From contig NZ_MKFI01000004.1 in the NCBI RefSeq assembly GCF_001982635.1, forward strand, positions 53,595-117,594: a stretch of 64,000 nucleotides of DNA, read 5' to 3'. Shown here one piece after another: positions 34,610-42,700 of the stretch; positions within the stretch are counted from its first letter, which is position 1; every line of letters begins with the position of its first letter. The notes beneath the pieces were generated by a model. That model saw only the letters and a list, made by a program, of their open reading frames with translations, was not told where the DNA came from and ran no database searches. This DNA is from Bradyrhizobium mercantei. GTDB lineage: Bacteria > Pseudomonadota > Alphaproteobacteria > Rhizobiales > Xanthobacteraceae. The translations under genes were made by a program, and so were the position numbers.

Positions 34610-35521
34610 CTAGGCGTGGGCGGGCGCACCGAGCTGCACGAATGCATCCAGCTCGTGTGCGAGCGCTTCCTGCCAGGTCGGCATCGCCACACCGAACTGC
34701 GCCTTCAGCCGCGACAGATCCAGCCGCGAATTGCCAGGGCGCACCGCCTTGGTCGGGAAATCGGCCGTGGCGATCGGAACGATGTTTTCGACCGCCAGCG
34801 TTACGCCGCGCGACCGCAGCCCGCCGACAATGGCCGTGGCGAAGCCGTGCCAGCTGGTTTCGCCGGCGCAAACCAGATTGACGACACCGCCCCTGCGCGC
34901 GAGCTGATCGTGCAGCGTGGTGAGGTTCGGCAGAACGATGCCGGCCACCGCACTGGCGATCGCCTGCGCCGTGGTCGGCGCGCCGATCTGATCGGCCACG
35001 ATCCGCAGCTCCTTACGCTCGCCGGCGAGCCGCGCGATGGTGCGCAGGAAATTGGTGCCCTTGGCGGCATAGACCCACGAGGTGCGCGCGATCAGATGCG
35101 CCCCGCCCGCCGCCTGCACCGCGACATCGCCGGCAAGCTTGCTCGCGCCGTAGGCCGACAACGGCTCGGTCGGGCTGTCCTCGCGCCATGACCGGTCGCC
35201 TGAACCATTGAAAACGTAATCGGTGGAGAAATGCACCAGCGGCACGCGGTTCGCCGCGGCCCATTGGGCCAGCGCTTCGGGTCCCTTCGCGTTGACCAGG
35301 AACGCCAGCTCGCGCTCGTCCTCGGCGCGATCGACCGCGGTATAGGCCGCCGGATTGATGATGAGATCGGGCTTCAGATCGTCAAGCTGAGCCGTCAACT
35401 GCTCCGGCTTCGACAGATCGAACTCCGCGGTCGGCGGCGCGATGATCGTGCCGTGGCTTTCCAGCAGCGGCTTGAGCGCACTGCCAACCTGGCCGCGTGT
35501 TCCCGTCAACAAGATCCGCAT
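34610..35521 (-). CDS. rfbD: dTDP-4-dehydrorhamnose reductase
   Basis: A 303-aa SDR enzyme for the last step to dTDP-L-rhamnose. The NAD(P) motif is LLTGTRGQVGSAL, the substrate region is HFSTDYVFNGSG, and the catalytic YxxxK pair is in YGASKLAGD. The PGNSRLDLSRLK segment near the C-terminus is typical of RfbD. Its ATG overlaps the rfbC stop codon by one base. Pair with rfbC; transcribed away from rfbA-rfbB. Confidence 0.95.
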   Translation of the reverse strand: MRILLTGTRGQVGSALKPLLESHGTIIAPPTAEFDLSKPEQLTAQLDDLKPDLIINPAAYTAVDRAEDERELAFLVNAKGPEALAQWAAANRVPLVHFSTDYVFNGSGDRSWREDSPTEPLSAYGASKLAGDVAVQAAGGAHLIARTSWVYAAKGTNFLRTIARLAGERKELRIVADQIGAPTTAQAIASAVAGIVLPNLTTLHDQLARRGGVVNLVCAGETSWHGFATAIVGGLRSRGVTLAVENIVPIATADFPTKAVRPGNSRLDLSRLKAQFGVAMPTWQEALAHELDAFVQLGAPAHA

Positions 35522-36075
35522 CAGATTTGTCCATAGGTCGGAAGATTGCTGGCGTCGGCAAGCAGCGGCGCATCCGCATCCTTGGCCGACAGCTGTGGCT
35601 TATCGACGCCCCAGTTGATTCCGATCGCCGGATCGTTCCAGCGGATCGAGAGCTCGTCCTTGGGGCTGTAGAAGTCGTCGCACTTGTAGAAGAAGTCGGC
35701 AGTTTCCGAGAGCACCACGAAGCCGTGGGCAAAGCCGCGCGGCACCCATAACTGCCGGCGGTTCTCCTCGCTCAGCTCAACCGCGACATGCTTGCCGAAA
35801 TTCGGACTGCCGACACGCACGTCGACGGCAACGTCCAGCACCTTGCCGCGCAGCACGGTCACGAGCTTGCCCTGGGTGACCGGGTTTTGCAGATGCAGCC
35901 CGCGCAGCACGCCATAGGCCGAGCGGGACATGTTGTCCTGCACGAACGGACGCGCAATGCCGTGCTCGACATAACGGGGCGACTGATAAGTCTCGAGGAA
36001 GAAGCCGCGCTGGTCGCCGAACAGCTTCGGCTCGACGATCAGAACTTCAGGAAGCTCGGTCTTGATGACGTTCAT
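35521..36075 (-). CDS. rfbC: dTDP-4-dehydrorhamnose 3,5-epimerase
   Basis: A 184-aa cupin enzyme for the third step of dTDP-L-rhamnose synthesis. Catalytic features are the His in VLRGLHLQNP, the Asp in VLDVAVDVRVGSP and the Tyr region in FFYKCDDFYSP. PRGFAHGF is also diagnostic. First gene of the rfbC-rfbD pair. Its start lies directly at the inverted repeat in the divergent promoter region. Confidence 0.95.
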   Translation of the reverse strand: MNVIKTELPEVLIVEPKLFGDQRGFFLETYQSPRYVEHGIARPFVQDNMSRSAYGVLRGLHLQNPVTQGKLVTVLRGKVLDVAVDVRVGSPNFGKHVAVELSEENRRQLWVPRGFAHGFVVLSETADFFYKCDDFYSPKDELSIRWNDPAIGINWGVDKPQLSAKDADAPLLADASNLPTYGQI

Positions 36076-36113
36076 TTAACATTTGTTCCAGTTTGACGCG
36101 CCCGAAATGTTAA
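36076..36113. promoter_or_regulatory. 9-bp inverted repeat in the divergent rfb promoter region
   Basis: TTAACATTT (36076-36084) is the exact reverse complement of AAATGTTAA (36105-36113). The 20-bp spacing puts the two half-sites about three helical turns apart, centre to centre, in the 109-bp gap between rfbC (minus) and rfbA (plus). It could be an operator acting on both pairs. No promoter elements are certain. Confidence 0.5.
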
Positions 36114-36184
36114 TTTCCCTCTCATAACAAACTTGTGCGGCGCACGCTATATGTTATGTTTTGATAGTCAAATTGTGAGGGACC

Positions 36185-37096
36185 ATGAAAGGCATTATCC
36201 TTGCCGGTGGCACCGGCTCGCGCCTCTATCCGGTGACAACCGTTGTCTCCAAGCAGCTGCTGCCCGTGTTCGACAAGCCGATGATCTATTATCCGCTGTC
36301 GACGCTGATGCTCGGCGGAATCCGCGATATCCTGATCATCTCGACGCCGCAGGACAAGCCGCTGTTCCAGCGCCTGCTCGGCGACGGCAGCGAGATGGGT
36401 GTCCGGTTCGAGTACGCCACGCAGGAGACCCCGCGCGGTCTGGCCGACGCCTTCATCGTCGGACGCGACTTCATCGGTGATGACTCCGTCGCCCTTGTGT
36501 TAGGTGATAACATTTTCTACGGCCACGGCCTGCCGAGCATGCTCTCGGCCGCCTCGATCCGCAAGAAGGGCGCGACCGTGTTCGGCTACGTCGTGAATGC
36601 GCCGGAGCAGTATGGCGTGATCGAGCTGGACGGCACCGGGCGGGCGCTGTCGATCGAGGAGAAGCCGAAGCGGCCGAAGTCCAACGTCGCCGTGACCGGC
36701 CTCTATTTCTACGACAATGACGTGGTCGAGATCGCCGCCGGGATCAAGCCGTCGCCGCGCGGCGAGATCGAGATCACCGACGTGAACAAGGCCTATCTCG
36801 AGCGCGGCGACCTCTATGTCGAGGTGCTCGGCCGCGGCTTCGCCTGGCTCGACACCGGCACCCACTCCTCGCTGGTCGAGGCCAGCCATTTCGTCCAGAT
36901 CCTGGAGCAGCGCCAGGGCCTGCGCATCGCCTGCCCCGAGGAGATCGCGCTGCGCCAGGGCTACATCTCGCTCGAAGCCTTCGCGAGGGTGGCCCAGAAG
37001 ACCGCCAAGAGCAGCTACGGCGAGTATCTGCTGTCGGTCTACCGTTCGTTCCAGGGTCAGCCCCGCACGGCAGAGGTATTCAAACATGCGGTTTAA
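36185..37096 (+). CDS. rfbA: Glucose-1-phosphate thymidylyltransferase
   Basis: A 303-aa nucleotidyltransferase that makes dTDP-glucose, the first step toward dTDP-L-rhamnose. Signature motifs are GIILAGGTGSRLYPVT, KQLLPVFDKPMIYYPLS, LVLGDNIFYGHGL and IEEKPKRPKS. GAGG just upstream of the ATG supports the start. Its last 11 bp overlap the start of rfbB. Confidence 0.96.
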   Translation: MKGIILAGGTGSRLYPVTTVVSKQLLPVFDKPMIYYPLSTLMLGGIRDILIISTPQDKPLFQRLLGDGSEMGVRFEYATQETPRGLADAFIVGRDFIGDDSVALVLGDNIFYGHGLPSMLSAASIRKKGATVFGYVVNAPEQYGVIELDGTGRALSIEEKPKRPKSNVAVTGLYFYDNDVVEIAAGIKPSPRGEIEITDVNKAYLERGDLYVEVLGRGFAWLDTGTHSSLVEASHFVQILEQRQGLRIACPEEIALRQGYISLEAFARVAQKTAKSSYGEYLLSVYRSFQGQPRTAEVFKHAV

Positions 37097-38153
37097 GGGA
37101 TCGACGATCTTCGTCACCGGCGGCGCCGGCTTCATCGGCTCCGCCGTGGTCCGTCACCTGCTGCGCGACACCCATGCCCGCGTCGTCAACATCGACAAGC
37201 TGACCTATGCGGCGAACCTGGCCTCGCTGCCCGGTTCGAGCGAGAGCCTGAACTACACCTTCGAGAAGGCCTGCATCTGCGAAGGACAGGTGCTGCGCCG
37301 GCTGTTCGAAAAGTATCAGCCCGATGCGGTGATGAACCTTGCCGCGGAGAGCCATGTCGACCGCTCGATCGACGGCCCCGGTGAATTCATCCAGACCAAC
37401 ATCGTCGGCACCTTCACGATCCTGCAGGAGACGCTGCGGCACTGGCGCACGCTTTCGCCCGAGAAGCGCGACGCGTTCCGCTTCCTGCACATCTCGACCG
37501 ACGAGGTGTTCGGTTCGCTCGGCGACGAAGGGCTGTTCACCGAGACCACGGCCTATGCGCCGAATTCGCCCTACTCGGCCAGCAAGGCCTCGTCGGATCA
37601 TCTGGTGCGCGCCTGGCGCGAGACCTACGATCTGCCGACCCTGGTGACCAACTGCTCCAACAATTACGGCCCCTATCACTTCCCGGAAAAGCTGATCCCG
37701 CACATGATCATCAAGGGGCTCGCCGGCGAGCCGCTGCCGGTCTATGGCGACGGCCAGAACATCCGCGACTGGCTGTTCGTCGAGGATCACGCCAAGGCGC
37801 TGACCCTGGTGCTCGAACGCGGCGAGGTCGGCGAGACCTACAATGTCGGCGGCCGCAACGAGCGCACCAACCTGCACGTCGTGGAGAGCATCTGCGACCT
37901 GCTCGATGAGGTCGTGCCGGCCGCGGCCGGCCCGCGGCGCCAGCTGATCAACTTCGTCGCCGACCGGCCCGGCCATGACCGCCGCTACGCCATCGACGCC
38001 ACCAAGCTCGAGACCGAGCTCGGCTGGCGCGCCGCGGAGAATTTCGAGACCGGCATCGCCAAGACGGTGCGCTGGTATGTCGACGAGCAGCCCTGGTGGC
38101 GCGCGATCCTGGAGCGTGGCTACAAGGTCGAGCGCGTCGGCCTGAACCAGTAG
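37086..38153 (+). CDS. rfbB: dTDP-glucose 4,6-dehydratase
   Basis: A 355-aa extended SDR enzyme for the second step of dTDP-L-rhamnose synthesis. It has the NAD motif VTGGAGFIGSAVV, AESHVDRSIDGP, the dehydratase acid pair in HISTDEVFGSLG and the YxxxK motif YSASKASSDHL. CSNNYGPYHFPEKLIP is also diagnostic. ATG 37086 lies within the end of rfbA (11-bp overlap), so the pair is coupled. A frame reaching further up into rfbA is a shadow. Confidence 0.96.
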   Translation: MRFKGSTIFVTGGAGFIGSAVVRHLLRDTHARVVNIDKLTYAANLASLPGSSESLNYTFEKACICEGQVLRRLFEKYQPDAVMNLAAESHVDRSIDGPGEFIQTNIVGTFTILQETLRHWRTLSPEKRDAFRFLHISTDEVFGSLGDEGLFTETTAYAPNSPYSASKASSDHLVRAWRETYDLPTLVTNCSNNYGPYHFPEKLIPHMIIKGLAGEPLPVYGDGQNIRDWLFVEDHAKALTLVLERGEVGETYNVGGRNERTNLHVVESICDLLDEVVPAAAGPRRQLINFVADRPGHDRRYAIDATKLETELGWRAAENFETGIAKTVRWYVDEQPWWRAILERGYKVERVGLNQ

Positions 38154-38202
38154 CCGCCGATCTCTCCAAATCAACGGCGTGGATAGCCAATCGGAAGCCG
38201 AG

Positions 38203-38239
38203 AACCGCGATGACGATTCAACTGAATCTCATCGCGGTT
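38203..38239 (+). terminator. Hairpin between rfbB and the methyltransferase-like gene
   Basis: A perfect 11-bp stem (38203-38213 AACCGCGATGA with 38229-38239) has a 15-nt loop and ends in TTT. It lies 50 bp after rfbB and could be a weak terminator or attenuator ahead of the next gene. Confidence 0.5.
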
Positions 38240-38319
38240 TGACGAGCCGCGACCGCCTTCCGACGGTGGATTGGCAGCCACCCGCCCAACAGCAAATCGA
38301 GAAACCACGGGAGCCCGCC

Positions 38320-38886
38320 ATGAAAATCGCAATGGACGGTCAGGAACTGACACTGTTCAAGAGTTTCGTGGATCTCTCGAAGCGCTATCTCGAATTCGGC
38401 TCGGGGGGCAGCACCTGGCTCGCCTGCCAAACCAGGAAGGAGTGGGTCATTTCGATCGATTCCTCCGCGGAATGGCTCGCCAATGTCGGCGACGCCACGC
38501 AAGGCGCGAGCACCAAGCCGCTGCTGCTGCATGTCGATATCGGCAAGCTCCGCGAGTGGGGCTATCCGGTGGAGAAGGAGAAGGAGAGCTCCTGGCCCGA
38601 ATATCACGAGCGCGTCTGGGATCGCCCCGAAAGCAAGACGGCCGACCTGTATTTCGTCGACGGCCGATTCCGCGTGGCCTGCTTCGTGCAGTGCGTGCTG
38701 CACGCCGCACCGGGAGCCTTCATCGCAATCCACGACTTCGAGAACCGTCCCCACTACCATTCGGTGCGGACCGTCGCCCGGGAAATCGCCCGTGCCAACA
38801 ACATGTCGATCTTCCAAAGGCCGACGGAGATCGATCTCCGCGCCGCGCAACAGCTGCTCGAGAAATACCGGCTGGAGCCTCTGTAA
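38320..38886 (+). CDS. Small SAM-methyltransferase-like protein
   Basis: A 188-aa soluble protein. YLEFGSGGSTWLACQ resembles the nucleotide-binding loop of class I methyltransferases, followed by VISIDSSAEWL in the position of the acidic second strand, and a later ADLYFVDGRFRVACF and FIAIHDFENRPHY. GGGAG six bases ahead of ATG 38320 fixes the start. It belongs with short proteins annotated as polysaccharide-associated methyltransferases. Same strand as rfbAB but separated by a hairpin. The target is unknown, and true methyltransferase activity is not certain. Confidence 0.65.
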   Translation: MKIAMDGQELTLFKSFVDLSKRYLEFGSGGSTWLACQTRKEWVISIDSSAEWLANVGDATQGASTKPLLLHVDIGKLREWGYPVEKEKESSWPEYHERVWDRPESKTADLYFVDGRFRVACFVQCVLHAAPGAFIAIHDFENRPHYHSVRTVAREIARANNMSIFQRPTEIDLRAAQQLLEKYRLEPL

Positions 38887-38945
38887 GGGAACCAGCGCCT
38901 CAGTAGCCGATCGCTGCGGGTCAGAGATCACTTCAAAAGCGAAAA

Positions 38946-38967
38946 GGGCGCGCCGCCTGGCGCGCCC
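38946..38967. terminator. Hairpin between convergent genes
   Basis: A perfect 9-bp GC stem, GGGCGCGCC-GCCT-GGCGCGCCC, lies between the converging methyltransferase-like and GT92-like genes. On the minus strand the downstream sequence is TTTTCGC, so it works best for the GT92-like gene; on the plus strand only TCTCC follows. Confidence 0.7.
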
Positions 38968-38996
38968 TCTCCATTGAGGAAATCACTGTCCCGGCT

Positions 38997-40241
38997 TCAG
39001 CCCTGGACCAGTTTCTTCAGCTCCGGAAGGAACCTCTGGATCGTCGCGTCTTCCAGATCGTTGCGGTCACGCAACGTGAAGAACTCCATGGCGCGGATCT
39101 TTTCAGGATCGCCGTCGCCGAGCGGCCGGCCGCGCTCGCGCTTCTTCAGCAATTGCTGCTTTGACTTCGTGTAGTAGTGATTGATCACGAGCTTGTCCCG
39201 CTTGGGAGCGGTACAGCGCCCGCCGATCGGGAAAACCGGCGTGCCGTCTTCGGCGACGTAGCACCCCAGAACAAGCGATTGATGGGGATGCAGATAGGAC
39301 ACGATGGTGTCGGGCCGCACGATCGACTTCATGATGAAATGATCCGGGAAGTCGTCCGGAGCACGACGCGTGAAGGACTCGATGCACAGGCCGGCCGGCC
39401 TCGCATCGTGACCGTTCGATCCGAAATTCAGCCAATGCACCGCGACCGCCGGCGCCGAGCCGACCTCGGCCAGCACGTCCTTGATGTTGCCGGCCTTGGT
39501 CGGAAACAGGTACTCGTCGGCATCGATGAAGGCGCACCATTCGGCACAATTGCGATAGCTGTCGATCGCATGCGAGAAGGCGCGCATCTGGCCGAATTCC
39601 CCCTCCACGAAATGATAGGTGATCATTTCGGGCCACGGGAAGGACTCGATCACGGCGCGGGTATTGTCGGTGCTGCCGTTGTCGTAGAGGTAGAAGTGAT
39701 CAACCCCTACCAGCTTGTGGAAGTGCAGCCACTCCAGCAGATCGTCGCCCTCATTCTTGATGGCACACACCACTGCCAGGCCGTGCTTCTTCCGGTCGAC
39801 CCCGGCATAAAGCTTCCTCGCCTCCATCACGCGCAGCAGGCCGGCAAACTCGCGGCGCAGGTTCTCGCTCTTCGGAGCCGCGGCGAGTGCCGAAAGGTAG
39901 ACGTCCTGCGCCTCATGGGCGGATCCCATGTTGAGATCCGCGATTGCAAGCCGATGCAACACCCGCGAGTCGGATGGCAGCTGCTTGACGAGGTCGAGAA
40001 GGATTCCACGCGCGCCGGCGAAGTCGCATGCCTGCACGAGCATGGCCGCCTTGGCAAACTGGAATTCCTTGTAATCGCTGAATTGCTGCTCCAACTGCGT
40101 GACCGATTGGATCAGCTCGTCGGGTTTCGGATTTGCGATCCGCCCGGAAAAGAAATCTCTAAGCCTTGTCTCGATCTCACTTGCTGGAAGCGTATCGAGA
40201 TTCACGCCTGAGCTGAAACTAGACAATGCAGGAATTTCCAT
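38997..40241 (-). CDS. GT92-like glycosyltransferase with helical N-terminus
   Basis: A 414-aa protein. Residues 1-150 are helical, TPR-like (AAMLVQACDFAGARGILLDLVKQLP and EAQDVYLSALAAAPKS). The catalytic domain (about 160-400) matches the Glyco_tranf_2_4/GT92 group: VVCAIKNEGDDLLEWLHFHK, FYLYDNGSTDNT, the metal site CAFIDADEYLFP and the later VAVHWLNFGSNGH. ATG 40241 is used because AGG lies six bases upstream; a TTG at 40247 is less likely. Single gene, divergent from the exported GH99-like gene with a 225-bp AT-rich gap. Confidence 0.83.
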   Translation of the reverse strand: MEIPALSSFSSGVNLDTLPASEIETRLRDFFSGRIANPKPDELIQSVTQLEQQFSDYKEFQFAKAAMLVQACDFAGARGILLDLVKQLPSDSRVLHRLAIADLNMGSAHEAQDVYLSALAAAPKSENLRREFAGLLRVMEARKLYAGVDRKKHGLAVVCAIKNEGDDLLEWLHFHKLVGVDHFYLYDNGSTDNTRAVIESFPWPEMITYHFVEGEFGQMRAFSHAIDSYRNCAEWCAFIDADEYLFPTKAGNIKDVLAEVGSAPAVAVHWLNFGSNGHDARPAGLCIESFTRRAPDDFPDHFIMKSIVRPDTIVSYLHPHQSLVLGCYVAEDGTPVFPIGGRCTAPKRDKLVINHYYTKSKQQLLKKRERGRPLGDGDPEKIRAMEFFTLRDRNDLEDATIQRFLPELKKLVQG

Positions 40242-40466
40242 GTCCAACCTGAGCCGCTCCCCACGAGATCAACAAGCAATTACCATTGGTTCGCACCACG
40301 AATTCCCTATTAGCGCACTTATCCTACAAGAATAAGGCTATAACACGCAGCGCTCACATTTAACTGTTGTAAGGTTATTTCGAGGAAAATCAATACAATA
40401 GAGAACAGGGCTCGGCGTCATTTGCATGAAACCGTCGCACCGGACGGGAACGATCGGAGATCGTCA

Positions 40467-41663
40467 ATGGACAATGGGAACGAAGCCGTCCGTAAGCCGT
40501 TCGCGCTTACGAGAAGGATGTTTTTGACATCGTTATCCGCAAGCCTGCTGCCCGGCTCGCTCAGTTTCCTGGGTTCTGGCCATCCTGCTGCGGCCGCGGC
40601 GCCGTCCAGACCGCTCGTCGGAGCCATTCGATGGGACGCGTGGTATGCGCCCGGTTCGCAGCCGACGGAAGCCATGAAGCAATCGCTCGGCCCGCAGAAA
40701 TATCGCTGGCGCGCGCCCTTCTTCGGGGCGCAACTGAACCGCGATCCGAACGCGCTTGATTTCTCCGCCTCGATCGAGACCGAGATGGACAAGGAGATCG
40801 GCCAGGCGATCTTTGCCGGATTGGACTATTGGGCGTTTGCCGGTTACGGCGCCAACCACCCGATGTCGAAAGCGCTCTACACGTTCAGAACGCGCCCGAG
40901 GGCGGCCGAACTCAAATACTGCATGTTCACCGAGCTCGGTCGTTGGGGATCGGCAGCCAAGCTATCTCCCCTTCCCCAGGAGCACATCGGCCTGATGGCG
41001 GACAAGAACTATCTGCGAGTGGAAGGCGGTCGGCCGCTCTACTTCCTGGGCTTCATCAAGGGTGCAGACGTGCAACGCAGCTGGGGCGGCGTGCAGGGTC
41101 TGCGTGCCCAACTGGACAAATTCAGATCCGATGCGAGCGCAGCCGGCCATGGCGAGCCCTATATCGTGCTCGCAGGAGACACCAAATTCCTGAGCCAGGA
41201 GGCCGCCAATCTGGGCGCCGACGCGCTCGGCTCATATGCGATTACAACCGGCAACGGCCGCGGCAGCTTTGCGGACCTCGCGAAGTATGCCGAGAAGGGC
41301 TGGAATACGCTGGCCGCCAGCCAGGTCCCCGTGGTGCCCACGGTGATGACAGGATGGGACCGGCGCCCGCGCATCGAACATCCCGTGCCCTGGGAGACGT
41401 CGCAGCGTCCCGGCGACGGCATCACCAATTTCTATGCAGCACCGACCAAGAAGGAATTGGCCGGCCATCTCGCGCAATCGATCAGCTGGGTGAACAGCCG
41501 TGCACCTGACCGCCGCGCCCCCGCGGTGCTGATCTATGCATGGAATGAAAATGACGAGGGCGGCTGGCTGGTGCCGACCCTGCCTTGTCAGACTGACCGC
41601 CTGGAAGCCTTGCGTGAAGTTCTCAAAGCGACTGCACAGGCGGCGTCGAAGAACCTCTGCTAG
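40467..41663 (+). CDS. Exported GH99/GH71-like protein
   Basis: A 398-aa protein with an N-terminal export signal resembling a Tat signal (TRRMFLTSLSASLLPGSL). The mature part looks like an alpha/beta barrel of the GH99/GH71-like group: VGAIRWDAWYAPGS at the start, FAGLDYWAFAGYG, LYFLGFIKG, and near the end VLIYAWNENDEGGWLVPT, which matches the AWNE-type acidic motif. GGAG seven bases ahead of ATG 40467 fixes the start. Enzymes of this group cleave or modify polysaccharides; here it may process the exported polymer in the periplasm. Confidence 0.75.
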   Translation: MDNGNEAVRKPFALTRRMFLTSLSASLLPGSLSFLGSGHPAAAAAPSRPLVGAIRWDAWYAPGSQPTEAMKQSLGPQKYRWRAPFFGAQLNRDPNALDFSASIETEMDKEIGQAIFAGLDYWAFAGYGANHPMSKALYTFRTRPRAAELKYCMFTELGRWGSAAKLSPLPQEHIGLMADKNYLRVEGGRPLYFLGFIKGADVQRSWGGVQGLRAQLDKFRSDASAAGHGEPYIVLAGDTKFLSQEAANLGADALGSYAITTGNGRGSFADLAKYAEKGWNTLAASQVPVVPTVMTGWDRRPRIEHPVPWETSQRPGDGITNFYAAPTKKELAGHLAQSISWVNSRAPDRRAPAVLIYAWNENDEGGWLVPTLPCQTDRLEALREVLKATAQAASKNLC

Positions 41664-41721
41664 AGCGCTTTCCAGCGCAGCGCCGTCCCGGCTTGAATGG
41701 AGACGGCGCGGCAGGATCAAG

Positions 41722-41751
41722 GCTCCGTTCCGATACGATCGGAACGGAAGC
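41722..41751. terminator. Hairpin between convergent genes
   Basis: A near-perfect hairpin, GCTCCGTTCCGAT-ACG-ATCGGAACGGAAGC, lies between the exported GH99-like gene and the GT2 gene. There is no T-run, so it may be a repeat or a Rho-aided stop. It resembles the stem after ugd in style, with a different sequence. Confidence 0.55.
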
Positions 41752-41765
41752 CCGACGCCCCTCGA

Positions 41766-42689
41766 TCAGCGCCAGCGAATTGGCCTGGTGCGATCGTTGG
41801 ATTCCACCGTGCGATGTTCGACGTTATAAGGCGCGTAGATCTGCTTCACCCAATAGTTGAAGTTCGGGTGCAGCTTCACGAAGTCATAGAACGAATCGCC
41901 GAAATTGGACGGGCTGAGGCAGGTCTTGTTCTGCGGCCTCGACGTGATTGCGTTCAGGCAATACGACACCATGCAAGCCTTGGTCTCGCTCTCCGCCACC
42001 TTGCTCAGGCTTCTGAAACTGTTGGTCGAATGAAGCCGGTACAGATAGCGGTCGGCCTCGAGATAGGTCGGCTCGACCTTGGTGACGGCGCGCAAGGCGA
42101 AGTCCCAGTCATGGCAGTATTTGAGGTCGGCGAGCCATCCCACCTGGCGCAGCAGCTCGCGGCTAAAGACGAAGTTTCCGGTTGACGCGGCGATCTGGGA
42201 ATCCAGGAACGTCCACGACAGCGGCGCCCCTGCAATCTGAGCCCGGTCGATGGCATAGCGCAGCCGCGTCGGAAACTGGTAGTTGCCGATCGACTTGCCA
42301 TGTTCGTCGATCGGCTCAACCGCCGAGAAGCCGAAGAACAGCCGCTCATTGGCATGCTTGTCCGCGAACAGCCGAACGCGCTCCTTCGAGAACGCATCGT
42401 CCGAGTTCAACAGGAAGATCATGTCGCCCTTGGTCAGCGACAATGCCCTGTTCCAGGTGTAGTGAGCACCGAGGTTTTGCGGGTTCTTGAGCAGCTTGCA
42501 GGAGACGAAGCGCTTTCCGAACGACCGCTTCTTGATGACCTTCTGCGCGACTTCAAAACTCTTGTCCGGCGAATGGTCGTCCACGATGACGAGCTCAATG
42601 TCGGCAAAAGTCTGTTGGTAAACAGTCTCGAGGCATTCCTCGAGATACTGCTCGTGCTTGTAGCAGGCGATGACGACACTTGCGAGCAT
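41766..42689 (-). CDS. Glycosyltransferase family 2
   Basis: A 307-aa GT-A transferase. The N-terminus is MLASVVIACYKHEQYLEECL, with DIELVIVDDHSPDKSF and the DXD-like site FLLNSDDAFSKERV. KYCHDWDFALRAVTKV supplies the catalytic acid region (HDWDFALR). ATG 42689 is chosen; a TTG at 42704 overlapping the upstream stop is the alternative. It follows the WbsX-like gene directly and is its likely operon partner. Confidence 0.88.
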   Translation of the reverse strand: MLASVVIACYKHEQYLEECLETVYQQTFADIELVIVDDHSPDKSFEVAQKVIKKRSFGKRFVSCKLLKNPQNLGAHYTWNRALSLTKGDMIFLLNSDDAFSKERVRLFADKHANERLFFGFSAVEPIDEHGKSIGNYQFPTRLRYAIDRAQIAGAPLSWTFLDSQIAASTGNFVFSRELLRQVGWLADLKYCHDWDFALRAVTKVEPTYLEADRYLYRLHSTNSFRSLSKVAESETKACMVSYCLNAITSRPQNKTCLSPSNFGDSFYDFVKLHPNFNYWVKQIYAPYNVEHRTVESNDRTRPIRWR

Positions 42690-42700
42690 CGGCGGCGACC

